Origin: Siphonodentalium dalli
Lineage: Eukaryota > Mollusca > Scaphopoda > Gadilida > Siphonodentaliidae
DNA: 64,000 nt
Assembly (NCBI GenBank): GCA_032622095.1
Contig: CP136066.1
Location: forward strand, 201,334,978-201,398,977
Reading direction: 5' to 3'
The notes below the pieces were generated by a model, which was given only the letters and a program-made list of their open reading frames with translations, was not told the origin of the DNA and ran no database searches. The position numbers and the translations under genes were made by a program. Positions 12,644 through 25,171 of this stretch are shown piece after piece (within the stretch, counting starts at the first letter, position 1; each line of letters begins with the position of its first letter).

Positions 12644-13189
12644 TTCAGAGAGAAGTTCTTTTTAACAACCTCGGTCTTGTTACAATAAATTTACAACCAG
12701 GAAAGAGGAAATCCAACTACCTCCAAATATTACTGGATTCGGATACAGCCCGGAAAACACGTTTAGTGTGTAATTAAGGAATTGTTCACGGTCGCAAGTA
12801 TTGATGGCTGAAAGCGTCAGCCTGAAATAATAGTTGTAGTGTCTCCCTTGAAGTTCTTGCAAGTCTATATACCGCATATATGTCTTCATTATACCCCATT
12901 TAAGAAAATGGGGTATACCGTTTTGCACCTGTCCGTCCGTCCGTCCGTGAGTCGTACCGCCCAAAATGGTCCAAAACTTTAGTTTAGTTATCTTGATGTT
13001 TTTCAAATTATGTATGTGGATTACCTATATATGAAAATACAGGTCAAGTTCGATCGCGAATTTGGGTTCGGTCATCCCATTTCTATCGGAGTTGCATGGT
13101 CCTTTCGACTTGTATGTAGACCTTGTCGACTATTTTGGTTTCCTGGTGATAATATAAGTTATTAATTGGTTGTTTCCATATTGGCCGAT
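12641..13189. other. No gene; contains (CCGT)n at 12931-12949
   Basis: Noncoding-looking. A short inverted pair TACCCCATTT / AAATGGGGTA near 12892-12916 and a (TCCG)n tract resemble the ends of a small MITE, but its boundaries are not clear. Confidence 0.4.
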
Positions 13190-16100
13190 AACTGTCGTAT
13201 TGGCCTGATAGTGGAGTAGATTATTAAAAGAATTGTTCACTTCGTGACTAAATCATGAAATTTTGCACATATGTACATATTCACATACCAATTGATATTA
13301 GATATGGAGCCACGCTGGAATTTCACTTTTACCCGTCTTTTAATGGGTTTTCCTAATTTAAAGAGCGTGTTATATATAATTTAATAAATGTCACAATTAA
13401 TCTTACCATGGAATCTGCGATTTAAAATTAGTAATATACAGTAAGTATGACCCTCCGAGATATAATGGCATATTTTTAGGGAGTAATTGGAACTCCCCGT
13501 TCAAGATTGACCGTAAAAATGGCAACCATAAGTGAAAACTTTGGCATTTTTTCACTAATATCTGCTAGACAAGTTTCTTCTGTGTGGAACTGACTCGGAA
13601 ATGTGACTTCATTTTGTATTTTTCGTGTTAACTGATCACTGGAGCAATGAAATATGCCATTCTTTGGATCCCAACCTCTTCCGATCCCTCAATAAATCGA
13701 TTTTACAGAACGCGGTATGAAATTTTAAGTCAATTGAACCAAAATTGCTAAAAATGACTGTCAAAATGGCGCCAAAATATCAAAAATGGTAAATATTGTC
13801 TCAGCGTACCATACAATCGCTTAAAAGTGGTGTATGACGAATAAAATCGGCTGTTCTGTCATACATACATTGAATACTAACATATATGATGCATCCTGGA
13901 TAAGTGTTACTATTTCATTACCAAAATGTTTGGAATTTTCTCTCAAAATCGGCAAAAAATAACTTTTCAGGTTCGCACCATTTTTTCAAGTAAAATGGAA
14001 CTATCTTTGGTGTTTATTGTTTTGATCCGTCTTAAATGCGTCACACTGATGTGTTTTTGGGAAATATATACTTAAGCTGACTTGTAAAATGTCCACAAAA
14101 TTTGGTGGAAAAGTTGATATTTTCCAAATGTATCCCGGACATTATTCTCTGCCCTTCTGTAAAGGTAAGCACATTGTATTTCACTTGGTTATTAAACAAG
14201 TTACTTAATCAACTGACATCTATATGTTGTATTCTGGTTGTCCCAGTACCATATGCGGCACGACAATTTCATTTTAAATCATGCAATTTTGCCTAAAACT
14301 TCTTATTGGAATCTGGCCATGATTTTGAACTGGAATAATCAGACTCTGAAACTGAACTGAGAGGGGCATAAGTATGTCCTACTCTGGCCCAATAACATGC
14401 GGAACTATTATAGGTAAGTGGGTGTCAGACCAGGTAACACGTCTATCACGGTAGGCGTCCCACACCTAGCATACTAGAATGATAGAAATAGTCAGCATAA
14501 TGCATTGACAGGTGGATCAGAAGGCCTTTTAGAAGTCAAACAACGAGATTCGATAAAAACTGCGTAATAACATCAAAGTCTGGGCCATTGGCGTCTCTGA
14601 ACTCTCTGACATTATAGTCCAGTGCATTTATGAGAAAAAAATGCCACACCCGGAACTAATTGCAACAGAATTTTTTTTTGCTGGAATAAGTACATAAACC
14701 CTCCATAAACAACATACTAAAAATCGGCAAAAATCGGAAAAAAGGAAATTGGTGAATTTCGTGAAATAAATTTGCGGAAATTTGGTCAAATCATCGATTT
14801 ATGGAATTTCATGGATGCATATAAGAACAATCAAATTCACAAATCCTACAAATGGTATGTGTATTGTGTCGACCTCAATTTCCTGAACCCAGTACTGAAA
14901 ACCAGTCCCAGATTCATTACGTATTTTTCGAGTTGTGTGCCTTCAAAAACGCGAGTTTACCTGATTTCGGCCCATTTTCGGGGCCTCAATTTCGAAGAAT
15001 GAGCCAAAATGCCTTATTTGTGATTAATTATTTTAAAAAGTAGAGCAAACTGAAGGGATTTTTCAGTGTTATAGTAATTTCCTCACTAGATTAAACACAA
15101 AATATGAATAATATGTGTATCTATAATTAAGAAGAAGATTATATTCTCAAACAAAATGTGTGTTCCATTGTATGGACCTGACCAATTTTGCCTCTGACAC
15201 TGAACGTGTGTGATGAAATGCAATATTTGAGGTCATGTAACTCAATAATTTAATACCCATATGCCATGCTTTTCTTATAACCTTTTAAGTATGTTGGATT
15301 GAACAAAATGTAAAGGTATTAACAGGACATTATTTAAGAAAATCAACTTATGGCCCTTTGAATACTTAGTTTTAGCTTGTTTCCAAAGATGCCAGTTTGA
15401 GGCATTTTTGTCCAATCTAAAAGGTTTTGGGCCATAAAAACAAAAAACAATGGGTGTTATAATGTGTAAAATTATTTGAACTTTCCTCCCACAACAATTT
15501 AGTGATAAAAATTTAGCCTTACATTGGTTATGCCATAGTATTTCACTTGATTTCTTTCATTTTTCAGGAAACTGACTCCAAATTTTAACGTTGGTATAGG
15601 GGTAGGAAAAATCACAAAATGCAATCTTATCACCAAATTACAGCCATTTCAGACACAAATTCACACAATGTTGTTTTCTTCCAGTTTGTGTACATTCCTG
15701 TTGAATTATAAAACTGCTTAATACATTATCGGACGTTGATTTAGAATTTTATGGTTATGTTGTATAAAACAATCTCAAAATAGCCAATTTGACATTTCAC
15801 TGCCAAATTATGACAACAAATATTATAGCTCTGTCAATAAACATAAACAAAGGAAATATGAAATTATTTATGAAAGAACTATGTAAGCAGAAACTGTTAA
15901 TATAAAGTTTTCTGCTTCAAGATGCATAATTTTGAAGATTTTGTTGATATGCTTTCCCCTACCCCATTTTTCTGCCGTTCAAATTTGGAGTATGTTTCCA
16001 CAATGATGAGTGAAATCCAGTGAAATTCATTGGTATAGCCATTGAAATGCTATTTTCTCAACAACAAAATGATTTAAGAGGACAGATCACATAATTTTAC

Positions 16101-16989
16101 ACAATAAACTTTCGTTAATTTTTCTGAATATGTCTAAAATCCTTTTAAAATTTACAAAAACGTCCCACAATTGCATTTTCGGAAAAGAGGCTAGACTAAG
16201 AGTTCATAGGACCATAATTTTCTTTTCTTCACCAATGTATTTGGAAATTCATTCACAATTTGTTCAATCTAGTATTCTCAAAATGTTATGAGAAAAGCAG
16301 AGCATATGGATGTTAATTTATTGAGTTACATGACCTCAAATATGGCATTTCATCACACGAGTTCTGTGTCAAGGCAAATTTGGCTAAGTCCATACAATGG
16401 AACACACATTTTGTTTGAGAATATTTTATTCTCCTTATTCATAGATGCACATATTAATCATATTTTGTGTTTTATCTAGTGAGGAAATTACTAAAACAGT
16501 GTAAAAGTAATTAATTTTGCTCTAGGTTTTTAAATAATTAACCATATAATACGGCATTTGGCTCATTCTGCGAAATTAAGGCTCCGAAATCAGGTAAACT
16601 CGCGTTTTTGAAGGCACACAACTCGAAAAATACTTAAGGAATCTGGGAATGGTTTCCAGTTCTGGATTCAGGAAAATGTGGTCGACAAAATAGGCATGAT
16701 ATTTGTAGGACTTGTAAATTTGAATTTTTTATATACATTCATGAAAACCTATAAATTGATGATTTGACCAAATTTTCTCCTTTTTTTTTCACGAAATTCA
16801 CTAATTTCCCTTTTTCCGATTTTTGCCGATTTTTAGTATGTTGTTTATGGAGGGTATATGTACCAATTCCAGCAAAAAAAAATTCTGTTGCAATTAGTTC
16901 TGGGTAAAACCATAAATGCACTGGACTATTACCTCCCAATCGATTAACATGTACTTGGGTTGTTATGGAAAGTGATAGCCACCAAAGGT

Positions 16990-18600
16990 CCAACTACAAC
17001 TCACACATGACCATACAATCATGTTATATATATACATAACACCACCCAAATGACCATGTAGCCACTAGCTTTATACACATATACCTCACCCATAACCACA
17101 CGACCATACGTGGGTTTATCCGTAAACCACAGACATGACTCTCCACAGACATGACTATACAGCCATGAGTCACCATTCAGGTACACCAGGTATACTCCTA
17201 CACTTCACCCATGACCATACAGTCACTTCCTGTATGTACATGTTCACCACATTCGTGATCGGACAGTCACTTCTTGTATACCTATTCGCCTCATCATTGG
17301 CCATACAATCGCGCCCTGTATATCTATTTGCCACCTGTATGGCCATATATCCGCCCAAGATATACATATACACTGCAGCCATAACCATAGAATAACTCCG
17401 GGTATACATAATACACTTCACAAATGGCCATACAACCCTTTTATATATAACAATGCCCTACACACATGGCCATTCACACATTCCAGGCTCGAATATACTC
17501 CTCACTCAAGACAATTCAGCCACTCAATGTATACCCATACACATCATTCGTGGTTATACGGTCACTCCATGTTTAGCAATTCAACTCACCATTGGCCATA
17601 TGATCAGTCCCTACATACAAATTTGCCACACACATGGCCATATAGCCAATAAACATATACAAGGTACATACACACCCCACCAATGCATACTATAGAGTCA
17701 CTCCAGGTATACACTGACACCTCATAATTGACCATAATACCTTCTAGCTATAGCAATACAACGCACAGCACCTCACCATTGGCCATACAGCCACTGCCTG
17801 TATATATATTCTTCACACACATGACCATATACCCACTCAAGATAACATATACACCCCACTCATGACCATAGAGTTAATCCAGTTGTACATATACGCCTCA
17901 CCAATGGATATACCAATACCCTGTACGACCATTCGTACACTCCAAATTTGCATATACACATCGCCCATGACAATTCTGCCACTCGATGTATACTCATACA
18001 CCCCATCCATGAGCATACAGCTACTCTCTGTATATACACCCACCAACCATGACCACAAGGGCACTTCATATATACCCAAACGCCGTCAATGGCCATCCAG
18101 CTATACTCCAGGTATGCATATACACTTCAACAATCATGACCGTACATTCATTCCATGTACACCTATATACATTACACATAGGCATACAACCACTTCCTAT
18201 TTATTTATCCATACACCTAGTCCCACATATGATCATACAGCCAACATATGTATGCATGTACATATACACCCATCCATGACCGAGGTAACCCAAGGTACGC
18301 ATGTATATCCCACACATGACCATACATTCACTCTATGTATACATAAACATGCTTGAATGATGAACATACAGCTACTATCATTATACCCATACACCACTTC
18401 AATAACCATACAAACAATCCGTGTATAGCTATTCACCCCACACATGACCATACAGTCACCCCTTGTATACATATACATCTCACAATGGACATACCACCCC
18501 ATCACCATATAGCCACTCCTTCGCACCATTCATGACCATACAATAACTCCCTGTATAATTATTCACCTCATCTATGACACACATTCACTCCCTGGTTGCC
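16990..18600. repeat. Minisatellite of about 45-bp units
   Basis: Diverged copies of a unit around CATGACCATACAGTCACT, then a CTGTATATACATATACACC block, spaced roughly 44-46 bases, about 35 copies. It lies only in the right arm of the big palindrome. Long open frames on both strands (rich in His, Thr, Tyr) arise because the unit length is a multiple of three. They are not genes. Confidence 0.8.
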
Positions 18601-19595
18601 ATTTTGATATACACCATATATTAATTTGATTTCATTATAATGGTCGAGCTTAGCCACATAATATGGTTTCACTCAGTTCCGTTTAGACGTTTTACCCATT
18701 TCCGTTTTAAAATATGGCCAAGAGTCCCAAAAAGACAATTTTGGCAAAATTCCATACTGCAGTACATCATTTAAAATGATTTGTCATGCATCAGACGGTA
18801 CAGAGACAACGAGAATGAAACATGTAGTAGTCAGTGGATTAAGAAACATGATTAATAACCAGTGAGTTACAATTTGCTAACTCTTGGGAACAGAATAATC
18901 ATGTTCAGGATATATTTGTTTAAATCTATTTGTTTTACCAAATTTTATTGGCATTTTGGAAGCCATCTTGAGTAATTTTGTCTAAAACAGATTAGTGTAA
19001 CACGTGTAAGACATATTAAAACAAAGATAGTTCCATTTACTTGAATACATGGTCCAAACCTGAAAAGTAAATTTTTGCAGATTTTGATGTCAAGTCTGAT
19101 AGAAAAGTCTAATAATTCTGGTAATGTCAGTGGTTACATTAGTAACACTTAACCAATGTGCATCAGAAATATTAGAATTAATGTATATAAGACAGAATAG
19201 ATAATTTTATTCATCGACCACCACTTGTAAGCGATCACATGGCATGCTGGGCCAACATTTACCTTTTCTCAGGTTTTGGTTGCCATTTTGGCCGCCATTT
19301 TCAGACCAAGTGAAAATTTTGGTTCAATTGAGTTGAAATATTCATAAGTCATGGTTTGCACAATTCTGTCCATTTCTTGTTAAAATATGATTAGAATTCT
19401 AACGGTGATTTTTGGTGAAATTTCTTACCGAGTTCTGTAAAATATAATTTTTGAGGGATTGGAAGGTGCTAGGACCTCATGACTGGCATATTTCATTGCT
19501 CCAATGATCAGTTAATTTTTGAATGATATTAAGTTACAAATGTGAACCAGTTCCATACTCAGAAACTGATCGAGAAGATATTAGTGAAAACAAAC

Positions 19596-20099
19596 GGGGG
19601 GGGGGGGGGGGTGAAAAAAATATTTCCGCAACTAAAAACAAAATTTCCTGCTTGTTTTTTAGTGTTTTGGCAATGAGTTGGGCTTCAAACCCACTTTGAA
19701 TGAGAGGAAATAATGTAATTCTAACTGTAAACTGACTGCAGGCAGTTATCGTGTTGTATTTTGTTGCAAATTTTGAAATCCAAGATGGCCGCTGGCAGCC
19801 ATGTTTTTTTGGCCGAATGACCTCAAAATGACTCATTCCTATTTACATGTCCATGTTAACATCCATGATAAATAGTATGCACAGAAATTCATATACAGCT
19901 GTTTACAGTGAATTCCCCCCCCCCCCGCAAATCTCTGTTTTAGTGTTAAAAGGGGGGGTGGGTGTCAAAAAATGGTCGGAAAAAACTGCCGAAAACGGAA
20001 ACAAATTTGGCGGTGGGGGTGGGTGGGTACAAAAAATGATCGAAGGGGAAAAAATGCCATACGTGCCTGAAAAAAATTTCCGACCCCCCCCCCCCCCTG
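19596..20099. mobile_element. Poly-G-ended hAT-like non-autonomous element
   Basis: A 504-bp insertion into the palindrome arm with an 8-bp direct flank AAACAAAC at 19588-19595 and 20100-20107. It begins with about 14 G and ends with C13 then TG, i.e. CAGGGG... inverted. CAGGG ends and 8-bp duplications are hAT-like. The right end (TCGGAAATTTTTTTCAGGCACGTATG when inverted, read here as blocks) resembles the 61.07 kb element. Inner G/C homopolymers at about 19914-19926 and 19954 suggest a second nested end. Confidence 0.6.
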
Positions 20100-20710
20100 A
20101 AACAAACGGCAAATTTTCGACTTACGGCTACCATTTTGACGGCCATCTTGGATGGGAGTTCCAATTTTACCATAACAATGTGGCTTTATATTTCGCTGAA
20201 TCATACTTAATGTATATGCCAATTTTTAAATCACATATTTCATGGTAAGATTAATTGCGACATTTTATAAAATACCCTTGAAAGTGGGGTTAAAGTAAAA
20301 TTTCACCGTGGCTCCATGTCTAATATCAATTAGTATGTGAATATGTACATATGTGCAAAGTTTCATGCTTTCGTAACAAATTGAACAATTGCCTTGAAAA
20401 TTGGACTTAATCTACTCCACTAATATAAGAGAATACATTGGCCTAACAATATTTACCTTGACCTTGTGAGTCATTGCATGCTCTTGTATATGCGAGGCTC
20501 CATATATGGGAGACTCGCATATAAAAGAGAATGCACTGGCACGTGATCTTTATTGCTGCACGAGCAGCTTCCGCCATGAAAGTGTTAAGAACCGTGATAT
20601 CATACCAGTACAAAATGACAGTAATTACGTACAGATGCAGACACACTGAACAGTAGTCAACAACTCTTCAACTTGCTTAGGTCAACCGGTTCACTAGGAC
20701 CTGTATCTTG

Positions 20711-21172
20711 TATATGTGACCCGCCATATCAAATCCAGTCGGAAGTCGGGATTTTTTTTACCCTGTGCCAATGCATTCTCTTATATATGCGAGTCGACCA
20801 TAGGTCGCCTCGCATATATAAGAGAATGCATTGCCCTAACAATTTTTTATAATTTTAATAATTTGTTCTTGTATTCTTTAACAATTTTATAATTTCACCC
20901 ATACAGAGCCCCAGACAAACATGAGCAGACGACACTCTTCTAGGTGCTTCTATATATGTGTGGGGCTCCCTGCAGGGATGTGTTTTTTATTATATGTCCT
21001 AAAAATTGTAAGAAACATTTATTTAAAAAATATGATAAAAAATTGTTAGGCCAATGCATTCTCTTATATATGCGAGGCGACCTATGGTCGACTCGCATAT
21101 ATAAGAGAATGCATTAGCACAGGGTAAAAAAATCCCGACTTCCGACTGGATTTGATATGGCGGGTCACATAT
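20711..21172. repeat. Nested palindrome (arms 20711-20850 and 21040-21172)
   Basis: The outer arms are inverse copies beginning ATGTGACCCGCCATATC. Within each arm sits a second near-perfect palindrome of about 60 bp (20771-20830 and 21053-21113) built on GCATTCTCTTATATATGCGAG. A further diverged piece lies at 20424-20540. The spacer (20851-21040) holds AT-rich sequence and no ORF. Confidence 0.85.
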
Positions 21173-21179
21173 TTAGTAT

Positions 21180-21615
21180 GCCATACATGTGTTGTATATA
21201 TCATAACACAATCAAACAAACACCATATTGGGTAATTACCTTGTAAATAGGTGAAGAAAAGCCAAAAGGAAAGCATTTGCAAACACCGGGGAAAAAAAAC
21301 GTGTTTTCTCGACCTATGCAATACCCACCATCCCGGTCCTGCGTAAGGAATTTTTTACAGACCCACCCCTGCATCTGCGCTAAAATATTATTATCAATTT
21401 TGGTACCCCTCCCCTCCCCATAACTGACCCGAACGGCACCAAATTTGCGTCTTTAAACCACGCCATTAGACTCGTCTTATCATGGAGATGATTAAATATC
21501 AGTTTGGTGGAAATCTGAAACAACTATAATTATGTCACCAATTGTTTTGCCTTGAACCTATATATAGCTGTCGTAAATATATATTTCCCACTGTGATATT
21601 CTCTTGTTTCTGCAG
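21180..21615. other. No feature; upstream intron of the + strand gene
   Basis: No ORF or repeat identified. It ends in a good splice acceptor (TTGTTTCTGCAG) before the exon at 21616, so it is probably intron. Confidence 0.4.
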
Positions 21616-21708
21616 AGCTGGCCGAACATCCATCCATACTGGCGGTGGCTGAAATGTACAACTTACCAGTAGAACAGATCATTGAAGCACTCACGCGGAA
21701 CAGACGGT
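21616..21708 (+). CDS. Exon n of an unrecognised host gene (UBA-like C-terminus)
   Basis: A 93-bp exon between an acceptor (TTTCTGCAG) and an ideal donor (GTAAGT at 21709). It starts with two bases completing a split codon, then codes LAEHPSILAVAEMYNLPVEQ and continues IIEALTRNRR, ending with one base of a codon. This phase fits the next exon exactly. The GC content and codon look differ sharply from the surrounding repeats. Two amphipathic helices (SILAVAEMYN and VEQIIEALTRN) with the MxxLPxxxxxEAL spacing resemble a UBA-type helical bundle, which is only a suggestion. Upstream exons were not found in the window, so the N-terminus of the protein is unknown. Confidence 0.6.
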
Positions 21709-21768
21709 GTAAGTTAATGGAGCTTTATGTATATATTTACTTTGGAATTATTTTCTAGTTTTCCTTAA

Positions 21769-22259
21769 AGGTACGGTTGGCCTTGGGTATACGGTGGGTA
21801 TGCTGTGAAAATATTTCCAGCGGTCAAAAACCGCCACAAACAGAAAGAATATTTAAATGTAGACAGACGTTGTCCGTATACAAATAAGAAATATCGCATA
21901 AACAGTATGTTATTGTCATATGTTTGACCATTGTTATGTAAACAAAAGCATAAACGGTTACTTTCCTGGTGTATGTTTATATTATGATGGTAAACATAAA
22001 GAGCGTTCTTTGTTGCTGAATTCCTTATATGGAACTAATAAAGAGCGCTTATATCATTTGTGTGTGATTAGCCAGTAAAACTGTGCTGTCTTTTGTAACA
22101 CAATCAGGCTCTTGCTTAGGTAAAATATAGTAGGTCTTTATGGTAGCATGCTGTTTACGCGATGGTCATGGTATATATGAACGAAACTGTATGCGTTTTT
22201 CTGTTTACGGTGATTGGAACAAATATGAATATTTTCGACAACTAAGGCCTCCCGTGCCT
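21769..22259. mobile_element. TTAA MITE family A, copy 2 (in intron)
   Basis: Flanked by TTAA at 21765-21768 and 22260-22263. About 491 bp, same ends as the copies at 7121 and 42270, somewhat more diverged (for example an extra GGTATAC-like block near the start and a shortened T-run near 22200). Confidence 0.8.
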
Positions 22260-22454
22260 TTAATACTGATGACTACAGCTATGGTTGTTTTATCACCATC
22301 AAACTTGGTACCGTATATGTAACTGGACTGGCTCAACGTTCAAGCTGTGCTAATTGCATCGGGTTGGCCAATTATTATCACCATCGAATGTGCCCTTTTT
22401 GCTTTGTTATGCCCCCGATCTCCGATGGAGATTTGGGGGTATATAGTGGAGCCC

Positions 22455-23150
22455 TCCGTCCGTCCGTCCTTCCGTCCGTCCGTACGAACGTTTCAACTCA
22501 TAACTTTGGTTTCGCTAACTCAATTCAGTTGATCTATGGTATGCTAATAGACCAGCCAGGGGGACAAGATTTCCCCATAACTGCGGTTTCATCCGCCCAT
22601 TTTTTCCAGAGTTACGCCCCTTTTTGGACTTAGAAAATTATCGACCCGTATGAACGTTTCAACTCATAACTTTGGTTTCGCTAACTCAATTTAGTTGATC
22701 TTTGGTATGCTAATAGACCAGCCGGGGGGACAAGATTTCCCCATAACTGCGGTTTCGTCCGCCCATTTTTTTCCAGAGTTACACCCCTTTTTGGACTTAG
22801 AAAATTGTCCGTACGAACGTTTCAACTCATAACTTTGGTTTCGCTAACTCAATTCAGTTGATCTTTGGTATGCTAATAGACCAGCCGGGGGGGACAAGAT
22901 TTCCCCATAACTGCGGTTTCGTCTGCCCATTTTTTCCAGAGTTACGCCCCTTTTTGGACTTAGAAAATTCAGTTTCCTGTGGCATACGAACGTTTCAACT
23001 CATAACTTTGGTTTCACTAATTCAATTCAGTGGATATTTGGTATGCCAATAGACCAGCCGGGGGGACAAGATTTCCCCATATCCGTGGTTTCGTCCGCCC
23101 ATTTTTTCCAGAGTTACGCCCCTTTTTGGACTTAGAAAATTCAGGTTTTC
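22455..23150 (+). repeat. Tandem repeat, four copies of about 164 bp, after a (CCGT)n tract
   Basis: Each unit starts ACGAACGTTTCAACTCATAA (about 22484, 22648, 22812, 22984) and runs to GGACTTAGAAAATT, 164-172 bases. It contains CAGCCGGGGGGACAAGATTT and CCAGAGTTACGCCCC. Copies are over 90% alike by eye. ORFs through it are artefacts. Confidence 0.85.
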
Positions 23151-23459
23151 TGCTACTTTTTTTGGTTTCCAGATGATAACTTGATTTTGGATTGTTTACT
23201 CATGAATAACATAACTTTACAAAGTGCCATTTAATAAGCATTTGCACAAAAATAAGAAAAATCCTCTCTGATTGTACAGTCGGGGGCGTTACCTCCGCCC
23301 AGCGGTGCACTTGTTGTTTTTAATTTAATTTGGTTTCGGTTGATAACTCAAAGTTATAAATAATGGAATATTTCTAAAATGCAATTTGAAACAATTTAAT
23401 CCAACATCGACTTGAAATACCTGTATGCCAAACCATCATTATACCTATTTATTTTCCAG

Positions 23460-23531
23460 TCACTGTAGATTTTGTGAACAGGGGCGCCGAACACATCGTA
23501 AGATTCTTAGAGGGTCACGATGGTGATATAG
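23460..23531 (+). CDS. Exon n+1 of the unrecognised host gene
   Basis: A 72-bp exon with acceptor ATTTTCCAG and donor GTAAAT. Its first two bases complete the codon opened by exon n (giving Phe), then it codes TVDFVNRGAEHIVRFLEGHD and GDI, leaving one base for the next exon. The helix AEHIVRFLEGH could be the third helix of a UBA-like fold begun in exon n. Phase continuity across both junctions is the main evidence that this is a real gene. Confidence 0.6.
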
Positions 23532-23699
23532 GTAAATCTTATTATATTATATATGGTCTTGTTAAAGTATTGAACTAAAAATAAAAAAATAAAAGAAATG
23601 AAAGTGCCAATGACACTCTAGCTCAACTTGGGAAGGAGTTAATATTTTGCTGAGCGAAGAATAGAAGGATAAATAAGAAGGAAAGTAAACTAGAGTTCA

Positions 23700-24125
23700 C
23701 CGCGAAAATTGAAGTTTGGTGATGATCGGATGAGAGATGTGGTCTGTAGTATGCGCCAAAGGATTTAATCATACAAAGAGCAAATTCCAAGATGGTCGCT
23801 GGCGGCCATGTTTTTCAACGAATTTCGGCTCCCATCTAGAGGTGACCCCGAAGATCCATATGAAATTTGGTGATGATCGGATGAGGGATGTGGTATGTAG
23901 GGTGCGCCAAATGATTTATTCTTACAAAGAGTAAATTCCAAGATGGCTGCTGACGGCCATGTTTTTCAACATATTTTTGTCCAAATAAGAAGCTCCCTTC
24001 TAGAGGTCACCCCGAAGATCCATATGAAGTTTGGCAATGATCGGATGGGGGATGTGATCTGTAGGGTGTGCCAAAGAATTGAGTCATGCAAAGATTAAAA
24101 TCCAAGATGGCCACCAAGGTGTGAT
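23700..24125 (+). repeat. Tandem repeat, three copies of about 150 bp (intronic)
   Basis: Units share GAAGTTTGGTGATGATCGGA, a CCAAGATGGxxGCTGxCGGCCATG block and AGAGGTGACCCCGAAGATCC. The third copy is truncated. It lies in the second intron. Confidence 0.75.
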
Positions 24126-24255
24126 CAATGGGAATTTGTGATTCCTCAAGTAATATGAAATATACAAATTCTCAGGTCTGCCTAATTCTAAGAGGACCAT
24201 TGACCATCATTAGGCAGACTGTGACATTATGCAGACCAAATCCGGTCTGCCTACT

Positions 24256-24796
24256 TTTTGCATGTCAGTCACAACTAGTTATCTGGGGCTTTAATTGTTA
24301 ACACCTCTCCTTGTTCAACCGATTTAGGTTGTCTTTTGTCTATAAAATGATGGGATTGAAATAAAAATGTGTTAAAGGCATTTCAGCCCCGTTAGTTTTG
24401 AGACATGTATATTCTGTCGATATATAATTTCATCATTGTGCTGTCGAAACACCCACAGCGGTCTTGAAAAAATTTACTTTTCTGGTTTTTGCATTTTTAT
24501 GTATAGGATGCAGCAAAAAAGAAGATAACAGGTCAAATGTCATTAAAACATCGAAAAATCTGGTGTATACATCGAAATTGAGTACAAATTTCGGGATTGA
24601 AAAAAGACCGCACAATGATGAAACTGTATATCGATCGAATATACATGTCTCAAAATTATCGGGGCGGAAATGCCCTTTTCAACAATTTTTTCAATCCCAT
24701 TATTTTATAAACAAAAGACAACTTAAATCCGTTGAACAAGGAGAGGTGTTAACAAATTAAATCGCAAGATAACTATAGTTGTGACTGGCATGCAAA
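24256..24796. repeat. Foldback element (inverted arms of about 210 bp, intronic)
   Basis: Left arm 24256-24480 (GCATGTCAGTCACAACTA, then AACACCTCTCCTTGTTCAAC) matches the inverse of 24595-24796. About 15% mismatch. No ORF. Confidence 0.75.
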
Positions 24797-25171
24797 CATT
24801 AGGCCGATAATCTGAGACTAGCCCACGCAGCTGAAGTCAGCCAGATATAAGATTTCCAAACTCTTAGTTACGATAACATGATCGATATAAATAACTGGTT
24901 TCAGATGCAATTCGGCTGAATTATGAAAAGCACGCCCAATTATTCTGCTGACAGTTTTAGTCAGATTAGGTAAACAATTTCTAACTTCCTGTTCGTGATA
25001 CACTCGAGAGATCTCTGCATTATTGGGATGTAAACCAGGTGACCAAATTGGCAGTTGACGAATCACCAAACGGGATTTAGTGTATCGCGGGCAAGCTATG
25101 TAAATATATGTCCAATAATACGTTCCTAATGAAATAATTTGACAATACGCAGATTAATGTTCCACTTTCAG

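Larger units (their letters stand above)
13190..20440. repeat. 7.2 kb imperfect palindrome centred near 15.8 kb
   Basis: Successive blocks of the left half recur in inverse order and orientation on the right: 13200-13330 with 20290-20430; 13990-14040 with 19015-19065; 14600-14900 with 16640-16950; 15120-15250 with 16320-16500; 15560-15610 with 15955-16030. The arms differ by many substitutions and indels. The right arm is longer because a minisatellite (about 16990-18600) and a hAT-like element (19596-20099) were inserted. Part of the arm recurs at 43862-44200. The centre has no coding capacity. It looks like a large foldback element or an inverted duplication. Confidence 0.75.
21709..23459 (+). 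other. Intron (1.75 kb) filled with repeats
   Basis: GTAAGT..TTTTCCAG intron. It contains MITE family A copy 2 (21769-22259) and a four-copy 164-bp tandem repeat (22481-23150). The rest shows nothing recognisable. Confidence 0.6.

Noticed and set aside
17135-18535. Several overlapping His/Thr-rich ORFs on both strands
   Set aside because: They are translations of the 45-bp minisatellite; length divisible by three keeps frames open.
19847-20248. 133-residue ORF rich in Pro and Gly
   Set aside because: Spans homopolymer G/C runs of the hAT-like insertion and the palindrome arm; not a plausible protein.
22347-23052. ORFs with repeated peptide segments
   Set aside because: They read through the 164-bp tandem repeat in an intron and carry no independent coding evidence.
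24464-24760. 98-residue ORF with a signal-peptide-like start (FLVFAFLCIGCSKK)
   Set aside because: It looks like a bacterial lipoprotein start, but lies inside the intronic foldback, running through the loop and right arm; no other support.
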